DNA from: an uncultured Bacteroidales bacterium
Lineage (GTDB): Bacteria; Bacteroidota; Bacteroidia; Bacteroidales; Bacteroidaceae
NCBI GenBank assembly: GCA_937914945.1
Contig: CALGJF010000019.1
Span: 1-45,694, forward strand
Length of the DNA: 45,694 bases
Direction: 5' to 3'
A model generated the notes under the pieces. It saw only the letters and a program-made list of their open reading frames with translations. It made no database searches and had not been told where the DNA came from. Positions 26,694-35,364 of this stretch are shown here, in pieces. A program made the position numbers and the translations under genes. Position 1 is the first letter of the stretch, and each line of letters starts with the position of its first letter.

Positions 26694-27056
26694 ATGAATA
26701 AAGGATTAACGAAAAGAGAAGAGGAGATAATGAATATCTTCTGGGCAAAAGGGCCACTGTTTGTAAAAGAGCTTATACCGTTTTTCGATGAACCCAAGCC
26801 CCACATAAACACCCTATCGACCATAGTACGCGGGCTGGAAGAAAAAGGATACATAACCCACAAGGCATACGGCAACACATACCAATACTATGCCGCTGTG
26901 AGCCAGAGCGAATATGGAAGAAAGAGTTTGAAGAATATAGTGAGCCAATACTTCAAGAATTCCTACCTCGGTGCGGTGTCATCGCTTGTTGAGGAGGAGA
27001 AGATTTCTCTCGAAGAGCTCACCGAACTGATTGAAAAGGTAAAAAAACAGAAATAG
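26694..27056 (+). CDS. BlaI/MecI-family repressor
   Basis: Winged-helix repressor of the BlaI/MecI/CopY family, 120 residues (normal length). The N-terminal HTH is clear: LTKREEEIMNIFWAKGPLFV, then NTLSTIVRGLEEKGYI. The C-terminal helices (LEELTELIEKV) serve dimerisation. It probably binds the three AACTA-N7-TAGTT sites immediately upstream and represses its own operon. The M56 metallopeptidase encoded 69 bp downstream would be the partner that relieves repression. There is no beta-lactamase nearby, so the inducing signal is probably not a beta-lactam. Confidence 0.93.
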   Translation: MNKGLTKREEEIMNIFWAKGPLFVKELIPFFDEPKPHINTLSTIVRGLEEKGYITHKAYGNTYQYYAAVSQSEYGRKSLKNIVSQYFKNSYLGAVSSLVEEEKISLEELTELIEKVKKQK

Positions 27057-27125
27057 ATTACTTATTTGATTAAGTTTATCTCTTTATACGCAAACTAAAA
27101 GTTTTCTCATTCGATAACACCTTCT

Positions 27126-29150
27126 ATGGAAGCACTCATCATATATTTATTGAAATCGGCCACACTGCTCACCCTGTTTATGGCAATATTCGTGGCACTC
27201 ATGCAGCAAGAGACCTATCACAGGCTCAACCGCTTCACACTGCTTGCAATTATAGCCCTCTCGCTTGCCCTACCGTGTGTGAATTTGGGCATAGAGACAC
27301 CCTTCTCACGCCTTTTTGCCAATGAGCCCGCATCCATTGCAGAAAAAACAAGCATTGAGATTGCAAGCACGGAAATACTCCCTATCGCACAAGCTGTGCC
27401 CACAGAAGCAACCACCCCAATCAATTGGGGCAACGTGGCAGCAGCTATATACATTGCGGGAGTTATCATACTGCTTGTGCGCCTTGTTTTTATGTATGCA
27501 GGGCTTGCAAGAACCATTAAGCGAGGCACAGCCACCCCCGCAGAGCCATACACAAACGAGAAGATAAAACTGCGTGTAAGAGAGGAAGAGGAGATAAAGC
27601 CGTTCAGCTGGTTCAGATGGGTGGTTATAAACAGAACCGACCTGCAAGAGAGCGGACGCGAGATTCTCACCCACGAGGCAGCACACGCACGCTCGCTCCA
27701 CTCAATGGACATAATCATTATAGACCTTCTTATATTGTTGCAATGGTTTAACCCCATGGCATGGTTCACCAAATATTGCATGAAGAACATCCACGAATAC
27801 GAGGCCGACGAGGCAGTGATAAATAGCGGAACAAATGTAGAACGATACCAGCAAATGATAATAAAAAAAGCCGTTGGCGCAAGGCTCTACTCTATTGCCA
27901 ACAGCTTTAATCACAGTTCAACTTATAAACGTATAACTATGATGTGTAAGAAAAAATCGAACAAGTGGAGATGTATAAAAGCACTATACATACTCCCTGC
28001 GGCAGCAATTGCCGCGCTGCTCTTTTCGCAGCCCGAGAGTGTAAACGCCATCGAGCAACCGAGCGATGGCAAAGTTACGGAATTTGTTGCAAACAACCAA
28101 ACGGAACTGCCTGCAACCGCACCAAGCGAGAGCACCGCAAACAGGCGCAAGGTGGCAGCAGTGGGCAAGGTAAAGCACACGCAACCGAGCGACACAACAT
28201 TGGTATATCAGGTAGTGGAGCAGATGCCGGAATTCCCCGGCGGCACAAACGGATTGATGACATACCTTCGCAACAGCATCATCTACCCACAGGAGGCGCG
28301 CGATGCCAATATACAGGGTAAATGCTTTGTAACCTTTGTTGTAGATAGCAACGGCAAGATAAAGGATGCCCGCGTACAAAAAAGCAGCGGCAACGAGGCT
28401 CTCGACAAAGAGAGCGTGCGCGTGGTCGAGAGCATGCCACAGTGGACACCCGGCAAGCAGAACGGCAAGAACGTGGCGGTACAATACACCCTGCCCATTA
28501 TGTTCCGCTTGCAAGGCACCCCACAACCCAAGAGAAACGACAATATGCTGTTGCTGAACAGAGAGTCGCCCCTGCTTATCATAAACGGCGCAGTATATGA
28601 AGGCAATGCAGGCATCATCAACAACATAAAGGAAGAGGACATTCAGAGCATAAATGTTCTCGAGGAGGAAGCAGCCACAAAACTGTACGGCGAAAAGGGT
28701 AAATATGGTGCCATCATGCTTGAACTTAAAAAGCACATGCAGTTCGACCCAAAGACAAAGAGCTTTACCTACGACGATGCAAGCAGCAGCAAGGAGCCGC
28801 AAATGTACCAATTCAATGTAGGCATAAAGCCGGACAATGCGACACAGGAGAAATTCGACACCCCGGGAGCAGTGTTCATTGGAGATACAAGCGATCTGCA
28901 ACTGGGCAACAGAAAGACGGTGCTTGAGAGCGGGCTCACCGAAGGGAGCGTTACAATAGAATTCAATGTGGAGACTGACGGCACCATCACCTTTGCCAAG
29001 GTAACAAAGAGTTCCGGCAACAACGCTGTGGATAGCGAGGCATTAGCCCTCATCTATAACACCTACAAGAAGTGGAAGCCTGCCACAAAAGACGGCAAAC
29101 CAGTGCGTTCAAGGCCCTCATTGACTCTCACATTCTCAAAAAAGGGTTAA
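27126..29150 (+). CDS. M56 (BlaR1-like) metallopeptidase fused to TonB and plug-like domains
   Basis: A 674-residue membrane protein. The N-terminal half is a BlaR1-type M56 peptidase: helices near 5-25, 37-55 and 100-125, zinc motif HEAAH at 183-187, later ligand region NIHEYEADEAV, and a fourth helix at about 282-300. The periplasmic part has a TonB C-terminal-like domain at about 361-462 (EQMPEFPGG, SMPQWTPGKQNGK). About 475-540 resembles a TonB-receptor plug (PLLIINGAVYEG; INVLEEEAATKLYGEKGKYG). A second TonB-like domain lies near 580-672 (FAKVTKSSGN; YKKWKPATKDGK). There is no penicillin-binding sensor domain. It likely senses an envelope signal and triggers BlaI cleavage; the ligand is unknown. 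Confidence 0.88.
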   Translation: MEALIIYLLKSATLLTLFMAIFVALMQQETYHRLNRFTLLAIIALSLALPCVNLGIETPFSRLFANEPASIAEKTSIEIASTEILPIAQAVPTEATTPINWGNVAAAIYIAGVIILLVRLVFMYAGLARTIKRGTATPAEPYTNEKIKLRVREEEEIKPFSWFRWVVINRTDLQESGREILTHEAAHARSLHSMDIIIIDLLILLQWFNPMAWFTKYCMKNIHEYEADEAVINSGTNVERYQQMIIKKAVGARLYSIANSFNHSSTYKRITMMCKKKSNKWRCIKALYILPAAAIAALLFSQPESVNAIEQPSDGKVTEFVANNQTELPATAPSESTANRRKVAAVGKVKHTQPSDTTLVYQVVEQMPEFPGGTNGLMTYLRNSIIYPQEARDANIQGKCFVTFVVDSNGKIKDARVQKSSGNEALDKESVRVVESMPQWTPGKQNGKNVAVQYTLPIMFRLQGTPQPKRNDNMLLLNRESPLLIINGAVYEGNAGIINNIKEEDIQSINVLEEEAATKLYGEKGKYGAIMLELKKHMQFDPKTKSFTYDDASSSKEPQMYQFNVGIKPDNATQEKFDTPGAVFIGDTSDLQLGNRKTVLESGLTEGSVTIEFNVETDGTITFAKVTKSSGNNAVDSEALALIYNTYKKWKPATKDGKPVRSRPSLTLTFSKKG

Positions 29151-29187
29151 GGAGGCACACTAAAGAATCATAACGTAAAAAAAGAAT

Positions 29188-29219
29188 TATGGCGACCAAT
29201 CTACTTTTTGGTCGCCATA
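29188..29219. terminator. terminator after the BlaI/M56 operon
   Basis: A perfect 12-bp inverted repeat, TATGGCGACCAA (29188-29199) with TTGGTCGCCATA (29208-29219), and an 8-nt T-rich loop. It lies 37 bp past the M56 stop. It may also end the minus-strand gene that converges on it. Confidence 0.8.
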
Positions 29220-29316
29220 TCTCTTATACTACTAAATGTTATGCACATCGCACACAAGAACAAAATAATCAAGCTTCGCGCACAAGTGCAGCAATGAACT
29301 ATAATGAAATTTCGGT

Positions 29317-30000
29317 TTATTTCCTATAATCGTTAAAGTTGTATCGAAAATTCCTATTATTAAATTTCCTCTCGTATTCTTCTCTTTTGTGAGGAAACAA
29401 TGCCGGGTAATTTATTCCATCGTAGAAATATTCAAACGCAATGCGGGAAATCTCCAATTCTACCGGAAATTTATCTTTGTTTCTGCTATATAAATCCTTG
29501 AAATGCTCTTCTCTATTACATTCTGTTACTGTGGACCAACAGAATTCCCAAAATTGCATTTGATGTCCTTTTCGCAGTTTAGACAGATAGCAGAATACCA
29601 AATCCTCGTGACCAAGTATATACCCAATCAAATAATCCTGATAAACACTTGTACATTCACAGTTCTCCTTCATACCGATTGTAAGGTCTATTATCTTTTT
29701 GCATAGTACCGTATCACTTATATGCGACAATCCTATCAATGTCGTTAAATGCTCGGTACACATATTGCTTATTGAATAATCGAAGTTCTCATCGTCTATG
29801 TATGAGTATGTCATATAAAATTCCAACCACGTTGTGGGATATGCCTCCAAAAACTTCATTTCAGTTTCCAATGTACGTTCTCCATTTATTAGAGTTCTGA
29901 ATGCGTCATTCAATCTTGCAGTATCGACAGGAAAATATTGCGCAGTTGCAGTTGCAAGCAGCATACCAAGTAGCAGTGTGGTACAAAATATTCGTTTCAT
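29317..30000 (-). CDS. secreted protein of unknown function
   Basis: I do not recognise this 227-residue protein. The ATG at 30000 opens a clear signal peptide (MKRIFCTTLLLGMLLATATAQ); an upstream in-frame ATG would bury it. The mature part is rich in aromatic and acidic residues (TTWLEFYMTYSYIDDENFDY; FWEFCWSTVTECNREEHF) and has six cysteines, including a CECTS motif. It ends in a basic, asparagine-rich tail (RKFNNRNFRYNFNDYRK). The DNA is visibly more AT-rich than the flanking core genes, and the gene sits beside repeat debris, so recent acquisition is plausible. A 13-bp dyad CCTCA-AAA-TGAGG lies 22 bp before the ATG (30022-30034). Confidence 0.7.
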   Translation of the reverse strand: MKRIFCTTLLLGMLLATATAQYFPVDTARLNDAFRTLINGERTLETEMKFLEAYPTTWLEFYMTYSYIDDENFDYSISNMCTEHLTTLIGLSHISDTVLCKKIIDLTIGMKENCECTSVYQDYLIGYILGHEDLVFCYLSKLRKGHQMQFWEFCWSTVTECNREEHFKDLYSRNKDKFPVELEISRIAFEYFYDGINYPALFPHKREEYERKFNNRNFRYNFNDYRK

Positions 30001-30113
30001 ATATCTATTTTTTGTAAAGTTCCTCAAAATGAGGGCCAATATTTATTTTAATACCATAATATCCATAGTTATTAAAAAAATTAAGGGGGTTATATACGAA
30101 ACCACACTACTTT

Positions 30114-30180
30114 GTCATTTTGACGACTGAAAGGAGGAAAAATCTCAATCAGAGATTCCTCACACAAGGTTCGGAATGAC
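30114..30180. repeat. imperfect inverted repeat starting and ending GTCATT/AATGAC
   Basis: The 67-bp segment begins GTCATTTTGA and ends TTCGGAATGAC. Its arms are imperfectly complementary (GTCATT...AGGAAAAATCTC against GAGATTCCT...AATGAC). It looks like one of the short palindromic intergenic repeats scattered in many Bacteroidota genomes. No transposase is present. Confidence 0.5.
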
Positions 30181-30195
30181 AAAACTTGGGTTTTG

Positions 30196-30225
30196 TTATC
30201 GGCGAGTTTTGTGGCCTTAGGTCGC
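30196..30225. repeat. direct repeat unit 1 (GCCTTAGGTCGC family)
   Basis: First copy of a degenerate unit, TTATCGGCGAGTTTTGTGGC followed by CTTAGGTCGC. It lacks the CAAATATAAG tail found in copies 2 and 3. Confidence 0.55.
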
Positions 30226-30291
30226 GTGAAGCACAGACAGAGTTTGTGCCACGCGGGTGGCAACAGCAAAACGCGCCAATGAGTTTTTTTG

Positions 30292-30330
30292 TTATCAGCT
30301 AGTTTTGCGGCCTTAGGTCGCAAATATAAG
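30292..30330. repeat. direct repeat unit 2 (GCCTTAGGTCGC family)
   Basis: Second copy: TTATCAGCTAGTTTTGCGGC, then CTTAGGTCGCAAATATAAG. Read on the minus strand the tail contains TATATTTG, a perfect -7 promoter octamer. Confidence 0.55.
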
Positions 30331-30352
30331 AACGAGCCAATTACATTTGCTT

Positions 30353-30391
30353 TCATCGGCGAGTTCGTTAGCGTTAGGTCGCAAATATAAG
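30353..30391. repeat. direct repeat unit 3 (GCCTTAGGTCGC family)
   Basis: Third and most divergent copy: TCATCGGCGAGTTCGTTAGC, then GTTAGGTCGCAAATATAAG. The tail is identical to that of copy 2, again giving TATATTTG on the minus strand. The rest of the gap 30001-30465 holds no gene I can support. Confidence 0.55.
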
Positions 30392-30465
30392 TTCGGCATG
30401 AGAATGGTGTAATATAGTATATAATAACTCTGATGTATTGTTGTTTAGAGGTCCAATTGTACGCT

Positions 30466-31746
30466 TTACTTTGAAAATTTCCTGTCATCGCCCCAGCAGA
30501 AATTCATCCAAGCTTTGGTCTTTTGCTCGGCCGGGTTGTCCTGTGGCTGCCAAAAAGAGAATGAACGGCCTTCATCGGGCAGGAATTGTTGCTTGACAAA
30601 ATGGTTGGGATAGTCGTGGCTGTATTTATAACCATCGGAATAGCCAAGTTCCTTCATTAGTTTTGTGGGGGCATTGCGCAGGTGCAAGGGCACAGGCAGA
30701 TTACCCGTTTCGCGCACCTTTTCGAGCGCGTTGTTTATGCCCATGTATGCCGAATTGCTCTTGGGCGAGGTGGCAAGATAGACTGTGGCCTCGGCAAGGG
30801 GGATGCGCCCCTCGGGCCAGCCAATCTTCATTACGGCATCGAACGCAGCATTGGCAAGCAACAGAGCGTTGGGGTTGGCAAGGCCTATATCCTCGGATGC
30901 CGATATTATGAGGCGGCGGGCAATAAATTCGGGAGCCTCACCACCCTCTATCATGCGGGCAAGCCAATAGAGGGCTGCATCGGGGTCGCTGCCACGAATG
31001 GATTTTATGAAGGCCGAGATTATATCGTAGTGCATCTCGCCATCCTTGTCGTATGCAAGCGGGCTCTGTTGCAGGCACTGCACCACCTTGTCATCGGTAA
31101 CAACCACGGGCGAGGAGGAATCGGCCTCAACCACAAGCTCCAGAATATTGAGCAGTTTGCGCGCATCGCCACCGCTGTAACGCAGCATGGCATCGGTCTC
31201 TTGCAGGCGCACGCCACGGTTTTTAAGAGCCTCATCGGTGGTTATTGCATAGTTGAGCAGCTGCATTAGGTCCTCTTTTTCAAGGGATTTGAGCACATAT
31301 AGCTGGCAACGCGAGAGCAATGGGCGGATGACCTCGAACGAGGGATTCTCGGTTGTTGCGCCAATGAGGGTAACAACACCTGTTTCCACCGCACTCAACA
31401 AAGAATCCTGTTGCGACTTATTGAAACGATGAATCTCGTCGATAAAGAGTATTGCACCGCCACCCGAAAAGAGAGGCGAATTTTTTGCCTTGTCAATAAC
31501 CTCGCGCACCTCCTTCACACCCGACGACACTGCGTTGAGGGTGTAGAAGGGGCGGTTGAGTTTATGGGCTATTATCTTGGCTATGGTGGTTTTTCCCGTA
31601 CCGGGAGGGCCCCACATGATGAACGAGAGGATGCGCCCCGAATCGATCATGCGACGCAGCACGGCACCCTCGCCAACGAGGTGCTGCTGCCCCACATAAT
31701 TCTCAAACGAGGTTGGGCGCAAGCGTTCTGCAAGTGGTTTTGCCAT
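30466..31746 (-). CDS. rarA: replication-associated recombination protein RarA
   Basis: Clamp-loader-like AAA+ ATPase (426 residues) acting at stalled forks. The N-terminal LAERLRPTSFENYVGQQHL block is followed by Walker A GPPGTGKT (46-53), Walker B ILFIDEIHRFNK, sensor-1 GATTENPSFE and the arginine finger LLSRC. The C-terminal tetramerisation region (IRGSDPDAALYWLARMIEGG; ARRLIISASEDIGLANP) is intact. It starts 16 nt after the fhs stop and is probably co-transcribed with it. No hairpin terminator is obvious beyond its stop. Confidence 0.95.
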   Translation of the reverse strand: MAKPLAERLRPTSFENYVGQQHLVGEGAVLRRMIDSGRILSFIMWGPPGTGKTTIAKIIAHKLNRPFYTLNAVSSGVKEVREVIDKAKNSPLFSGGGAILFIDEIHRFNKSQQDSLLSAVETGVVTLIGATTENPSFEVIRPLLSRCQLYVLKSLEKEDLMQLLNYAITTDEALKNRGVRLQETDAMLRYSGGDARKLLNILELVVEADSSSPVVVTDDKVVQCLQQSPLAYDKDGEMHYDIISAFIKSIRGSDPDAALYWLARMIEGGEAPEFIARRLIISASEDIGLANPNALLLANAAFDAVMKIGWPEGRIPLAEATVYLATSPKSNSAYMGINNALEKVRETGNLPVPLHLRNAPTKLMKELGYSDGYKYSHDYPNHFVKQQFLPDEGRSFSFWQPQDNPAEQKTKAWMNFCWGDDRKFSK

Positions 31747-31762
31747 AGCCTTCTATTATAAT

Positions 31763-33424
31763 TTAGCTGAGACCGACAATCTCGCCGTTTACATAGTCGA
31801 TGTGGTTGGCTTGTGGGTCTTTGGGCAAGCCGGGCATGCGGATGATGTCGCCTGCAATGGCAACAATCATTTCGGCACCGGCATTGAGCACCACGTCGCG
31901 TATCTGCAAGTTGAAGCCTTTAACGGCACCATACTGCTTGGCATCGGCACTGAACGAGAATTGTGTCTTTGCAATGCACACGGGGAAGGCCGACATACCG
32001 AGTCTTTCGGCAAGCTTTATGCGGTCCATGGCGGGCTTTGCAAATGTAACAGATGCAGCACCGTAGATATTCTTGGCAACCTTCTCTATTTTTGTGGTAA
32101 TGCCATCCTCGTCGCTGTATGTAAATTGCAGTTTCTTAGAGGGATTGTTGGCTATTGTATCAACCACAATCTGCGCCATCTCAACAGCACCCTCGCCACC
32201 CTGTGCAAAGGCGTTGTTTATAACGAATGGCAAGCCGAGCTCCTGCTCCACATGGACACGCAGGAGGGCCATCTCCTCGTCGGTGTCGGTTGCAAAGCGG
32301 TTGAACACTACGATAACCGACTGACCGAATGATTGAAGATTGGCAACGTGGCGGTCGAGGTTGGCAAGACCATTGCGCAAGCCTTCCATGTCGGGCTCTT
32401 TAATCTTATCGAGCTCCACTCCACCATGCATCTTCAAGCCCTGTGCAGTGGCAACAATCACTGTAGCATCGGGCTGCAAGCCACTCTTGCGGCAAAGGAT
32501 GTTGTAGAACTTCTCTGCGCCCAAGTCGGCACCGAAACCAGCCTCTGTGATTGTATATTCACTATGAGCAAGAGCCATCTTGGTGGCAAGCTGCGAGTTA
32601 CAGCCATGAGCAATATTGGCAAAGGGACCACCGTGAACTACAGCGGGAGTATTCTCGGTAGTCTGCACCAAGTTGGGCTGGATGGCATCCTTCAACAGCA
32701 CCATTATGGAGCCGGCAACACCAAGCTCCTTAACAGTGAAGGGCGCGCCGTCGTAGGTGTATCCCAAGAGGATGTTTTCAATGCGGCGACGCAAATCATC
32801 TTCATCGGAAGCAAGGCACAAAATAGCCATAAGCTCCGATGCAGGGGTGATATCAAAGCCTGCCTGCTCTACAAGGCCGTTGGTGGCGGGGCCCACGCCT
32901 GTGATTATGGAGCGTAGCGAGCGGTCGTTCACATCGAGCACACGACGCCACAGAATCTCTTTGAGGCCGAAGCCCTCTTTTGCATGCTGATAGAGATAGT
33001 TATCGAGCAAAGCAGAAATCATATTGTGGGCCGATGTTATTGCGTGGAAGTCGCCTGTAAAATGCAGATTTATTTTCTCCATGGGGAGTACCTGTGCATA
33101 ACCACCGCCGGCAGCACCACCCTTCATTCCAAAGCAGGGACCGAGCGAGGGCTCGCGAAGAGCAACAACAGCCTTCTTGCCAATCTTGTTAAGACCAAGT
33201 GCAAGGCCTATCGACACAGTGGTTTTGCCAATACCGGCACGGGTAGCAGTGATGGCAGTAACAAGAATTAGCTTGCCCTTCTGCTCGCCAATGAGGCTCA
33301 AAGGCAATTTTGCGATGTACTTACCATAGTGTTCGAGGTCGTCGGCGGCAATCCCCATCTTGGCTGCCACATTCTCAATACGCTGGAGCTCAGTTTCGTG
33401 AGCAATTTGAATGTCACTCTTCAT
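31763..33424 (-). CDS. fhs: formate-tetrahydrofolate ligase
   Basis: ATP-dependent enzyme making 10-formyltetrahydrofolate from formate in one-carbon metabolism, 553 residues (normal length). The nucleotide loop reads ITATRAGIGKTT (58-69), where many homologues have a proline-containing NPTPAGEGKTT. REPSLGPCFGMKGGAAGGGY and HFTGDFHAITSAHN follow and are strongly conserved. Further motifs include FANIAHGCNSQLATKMAL and EAGFGADLGAEKF. It has its own promoter (33469-33476), divergent from glnS. Confidence 0.96.
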   Translation of the reverse strand: MKSDIQIAHETELQRIENVAAKMGIAADDLEHYGKYIAKLPLSLIGEQKGKLILVTAITATRAGIGKTTVSIGLALGLNKIGKKAVVALREPSLGPCFGMKGGAAGGGYAQVLPMEKINLHFTGDFHAITSAHNMISALLDNYLYQHAKEGFGLKEILWRRVLDVNDRSLRSIITGVGPATNGLVEQAGFDITPASELMAILCLASDEDDLRRRIENILLGYTYDGAPFTVKELGVAGSIMVLLKDAIQPNLVQTTENTPAVVHGGPFANIAHGCNSQLATKMALAHSEYTITEAGFGADLGAEKFYNILCRKSGLQPDATVIVATAQGLKMHGGVELDKIKEPDMEGLRNGLANLDRHVANLQSFGQSVIVVFNRFATDTDEEMALLRVHVEQELGLPFVINNAFAQGGEGAVEMAQIVVDTIANNPSKKLQFTYSDEDGITTKIEKVAKNIYGAASVTFAKPAMDRIKLAERLGMSAFPVCIAKTQFSFSADAKQYGAVKGFNLQIRDVVLNAGAEMIVAIAGDIIRMPGLPKDPQANHIDYVNGEIVGLS

Positions 33425-33468
33425 AGTCTTTTATTTTGTGTGATTATAATTTTCCTTGTTTACAAGCG

Positions 33469-33476
33469 CGAAGATA
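33469..33476 (-). promoter_or_regulatory. -7 element of the fhs-rarA promoter
   Basis: The minus strand reads TATCTTCG, 44 bp before the fhs ATG. It is the same octamer as before porQ, argF', manC and the Plug gene. Confidence 0.5.
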
Positions 33477-33548
33477 ACACTTTAAGTCCGAAAAATAAAG
33501 AGATTTCGAAATGTTATAAAAAATACCCGCTATTTCCATTTTTTATGC

Positions 33549-33556
33549 TAATTTTG
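33549..33556 (+). promoter_or_regulatory. -7 element of the glnS promoter
   Basis: TAATTTTG, matching TAnnTTTG, 56 bp before the glnS start. No clear -33 TTG. Confidence 0.5.
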
Positions 33557-33612
33557 TAAATTGTTCGGCAAAGACCGATATAAACAAAGAAAACAAATTA
33601 AAACGATATAAT

Positions 33613-35355
33613 ATGAGCGAAATTAACGAAACTGAAAAGACCGAGAAAAAGAGTGTCAGTTTTATTGAGCAAGCGATTATAAACGACCTTGCCGAGGGAA
33701 AGAACGGAGGAAAAGTGCAAACACGTTTCCCACCGGAGCCCAACGGTTACCTGCACATAGGCCACGCAAAGGCTATCTGCATGGACTTCGGCATGGCACA
33801 GAAATATAACGGCATTTGCAATTTGCGTTTCGACGACACCAACCCCACAAAAGAGGATGTTGAGTATGTAGATGCCATAATGGAGGATATCAAATGGTTG
33901 GGCTTTGAGTGGGCCAACGTATATTATGCATCGGACTACTTCCAGCAACTTTGGGATTTTGCTGTGCGCCTCATAAAAGAGGGCAAAGCATACATAGACG
34001 AGCAGACAGCCGAACAAATTGCCGAGCAGAAGGGCACTCCCACACAGCCCGGAACAAACAGCCCCTACCGCGACCGCCCCATCGAGGAGAGCCTCGCACT
34101 CTTTGAGAAGATGAACACCGGGGATATTGAGGAGGGCAAAATGGTATTGCGCGCCAAAATAGATATGGCAAGCAGCAATATGCACTTCCGCGACCCCATT
34201 ATCTACCGCGTGGTAAAGAGCGCACACCACCGCACCGGCACCAAGTGGAAAGCATACCCCATGTACGACTTTGCACACGGCCAGAGCGACTACCTGGAGG
34301 GTGTTACCCACTCGCTCTGCACGCTTGAATTTGTGCCCCACCGCCCACTGTACGACCTTTTTGTGGATTGGATAAAGGAGGAGAAAGACCTTGACGACAA
34401 CCGCCCGCGCCAATATGAGTTTAACAAGCTCAACCTCAACTACACCCTCATGAGCAAGCGCAACCTGCTCATCTTGGTAAAAGAGGGGCTCGTAAACGGC
34501 TGGGACGACCCCCGCATGCCCACTATTTGCGGATTCCGCCGCCGCGGTTACTCGCCCGAATCCATTCGCAATTTTGTAGATAAGATAGGCTACACCACTT
34601 ACGACGCCCTCAACGACTTTGCCTTGCTTGAAAGTGCGGTGCGCGAGGACCTCAACGCCCGCGCCACACGCGTGTCGGCCGTTATAAACCCCGTGAAACT
34701 AACCATCACCAACTACCCCGAAGGCAAGGTTGAAGAGCTCACAGCCATAAACAACCCCGAGGACCCCGAGGCCGGCACACACACCATTGAGTTCAGCCGC
34801 GAGCTATGGATTGAGCGTGACGACTTCATGGAGGATGCACCCAAGAACTACTTCCGCCTGACACAAGGCCGCGAGGTACGCTTGAAGAATGCCTACATAG
34901 TACTCTGCACAGGCTGCGTAAAAGACGAGGATGGCAACGTAACAGAGGTACTCTGCGAATACATCCCCGAGACAAAGACAGGCGAGAAGGATTCAAACCG
35001 CAAGGTTAAGAGCACCATCCATTGGGTGAGCCGCGGCCACTGCGTAAAAGCCGAGGTGCGCCTGTACGACCGTTTGTGGAAAGCCGAGAACCCCCGCGAC
35101 GAGATGGCGGCAATACGCGAAGAGAAGGGTTGCGATGCATTGACCGCAATGAAGGAGATGATAAATCCCGCATCGCTGGAGGTGCGCACCGAGTGTTACG
35201 TGGAAAAATTCCTCGCCACACAGGCACCGCTTTCTTACTTACAGTTCCAGCGAATAGGCTATTTCAATATAGACCCAAGCTCCACCCCCGAGCACATGAT
35301 ATTCAACCGCACAGTGTCGCTCAAAGATACATGGAGCAAGATTAAAGGGAAATAA
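33613..35355 (+). CDS. glnS: glutaminyl-tRNA synthetase
   Basis: Class I synthetase charging tRNA-Gln, 580 residues. The HIGH motif occurs in RFPPEPNGYLHIGHAKA (38-54), and the KMSKS-equivalent is LMSKRNL. The GlnRS-specific NPTKEDVEYVDAI and FDDTN segments confirm it is GlnRS rather than GluRS. The C-terminal anticodon-binding beta-barrels run to the end (YLQFQRIGYFNIDPSS). A direct GlnRS makes the transamidation route unnecessary for tRNA-Gln. It is followed after 9 nt by a TPR gene. Confidence 0.97.
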   Translation: MSEINETEKTEKKSVSFIEQAIINDLAEGKNGGKVQTRFPPEPNGYLHIGHAKAICMDFGMAQKYNGICNLRFDDTNPTKEDVEYVDAIMEDIKWLGFEWANVYYASDYFQQLWDFAVRLIKEGKAYIDEQTAEQIAEQKGTPTQPGTNSPYRDRPIEESLALFEKMNTGDIEEGKMVLRAKIDMASSNMHFRDPIIYRVVKSAHHRTGTKWKAYPMYDFAHGQSDYLEGVTHSLCTLEFVPHRPLYDLFVDWIKEEKDLDDNRPRQYEFNKLNLNYTLMSKRNLLILVKEGLVNGWDDPRMPTICGFRRRGYSPESIRNFVDKIGYTTYDALNDFALLESAVREDLNARATRVSAVINPVKLTITNYPEGKVEELTAINNPEDPEAGTHTIEFSRELWIERDDFMEDAPKNYFRLTQGREVRLKNAYIVLCTGCVKDEDGNVTEVLCEYIPETKTGEKDSNRKVKSTIHWVSRGHCVKAEVRLYDRLWKAENPRDEMAAIREEKGCDALTAMKEMINPASLEVRTECYVEKFLATQAPLSYLQFQRIGYFNIDPSSTPEHMIFNRTVSLKDTWSKIKGK

Positions 35356-35364
35356 CAACGAACA

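Noticed and set aside
26694..29150. Beta-lactam resistance operon
   Set aside because: Although the genes are BlaI/BlaR1-like, there is no beta-lactamase gene and no penicillin-binding sensor domain in the M56 protein.
30090..30488. Open reading frame of 132 codons on the minus strand
   Set aside because: It is translated through the repeat units (LRPKAAKLADNK occurs twice in variant form) and has no plausible start signal or protein features.
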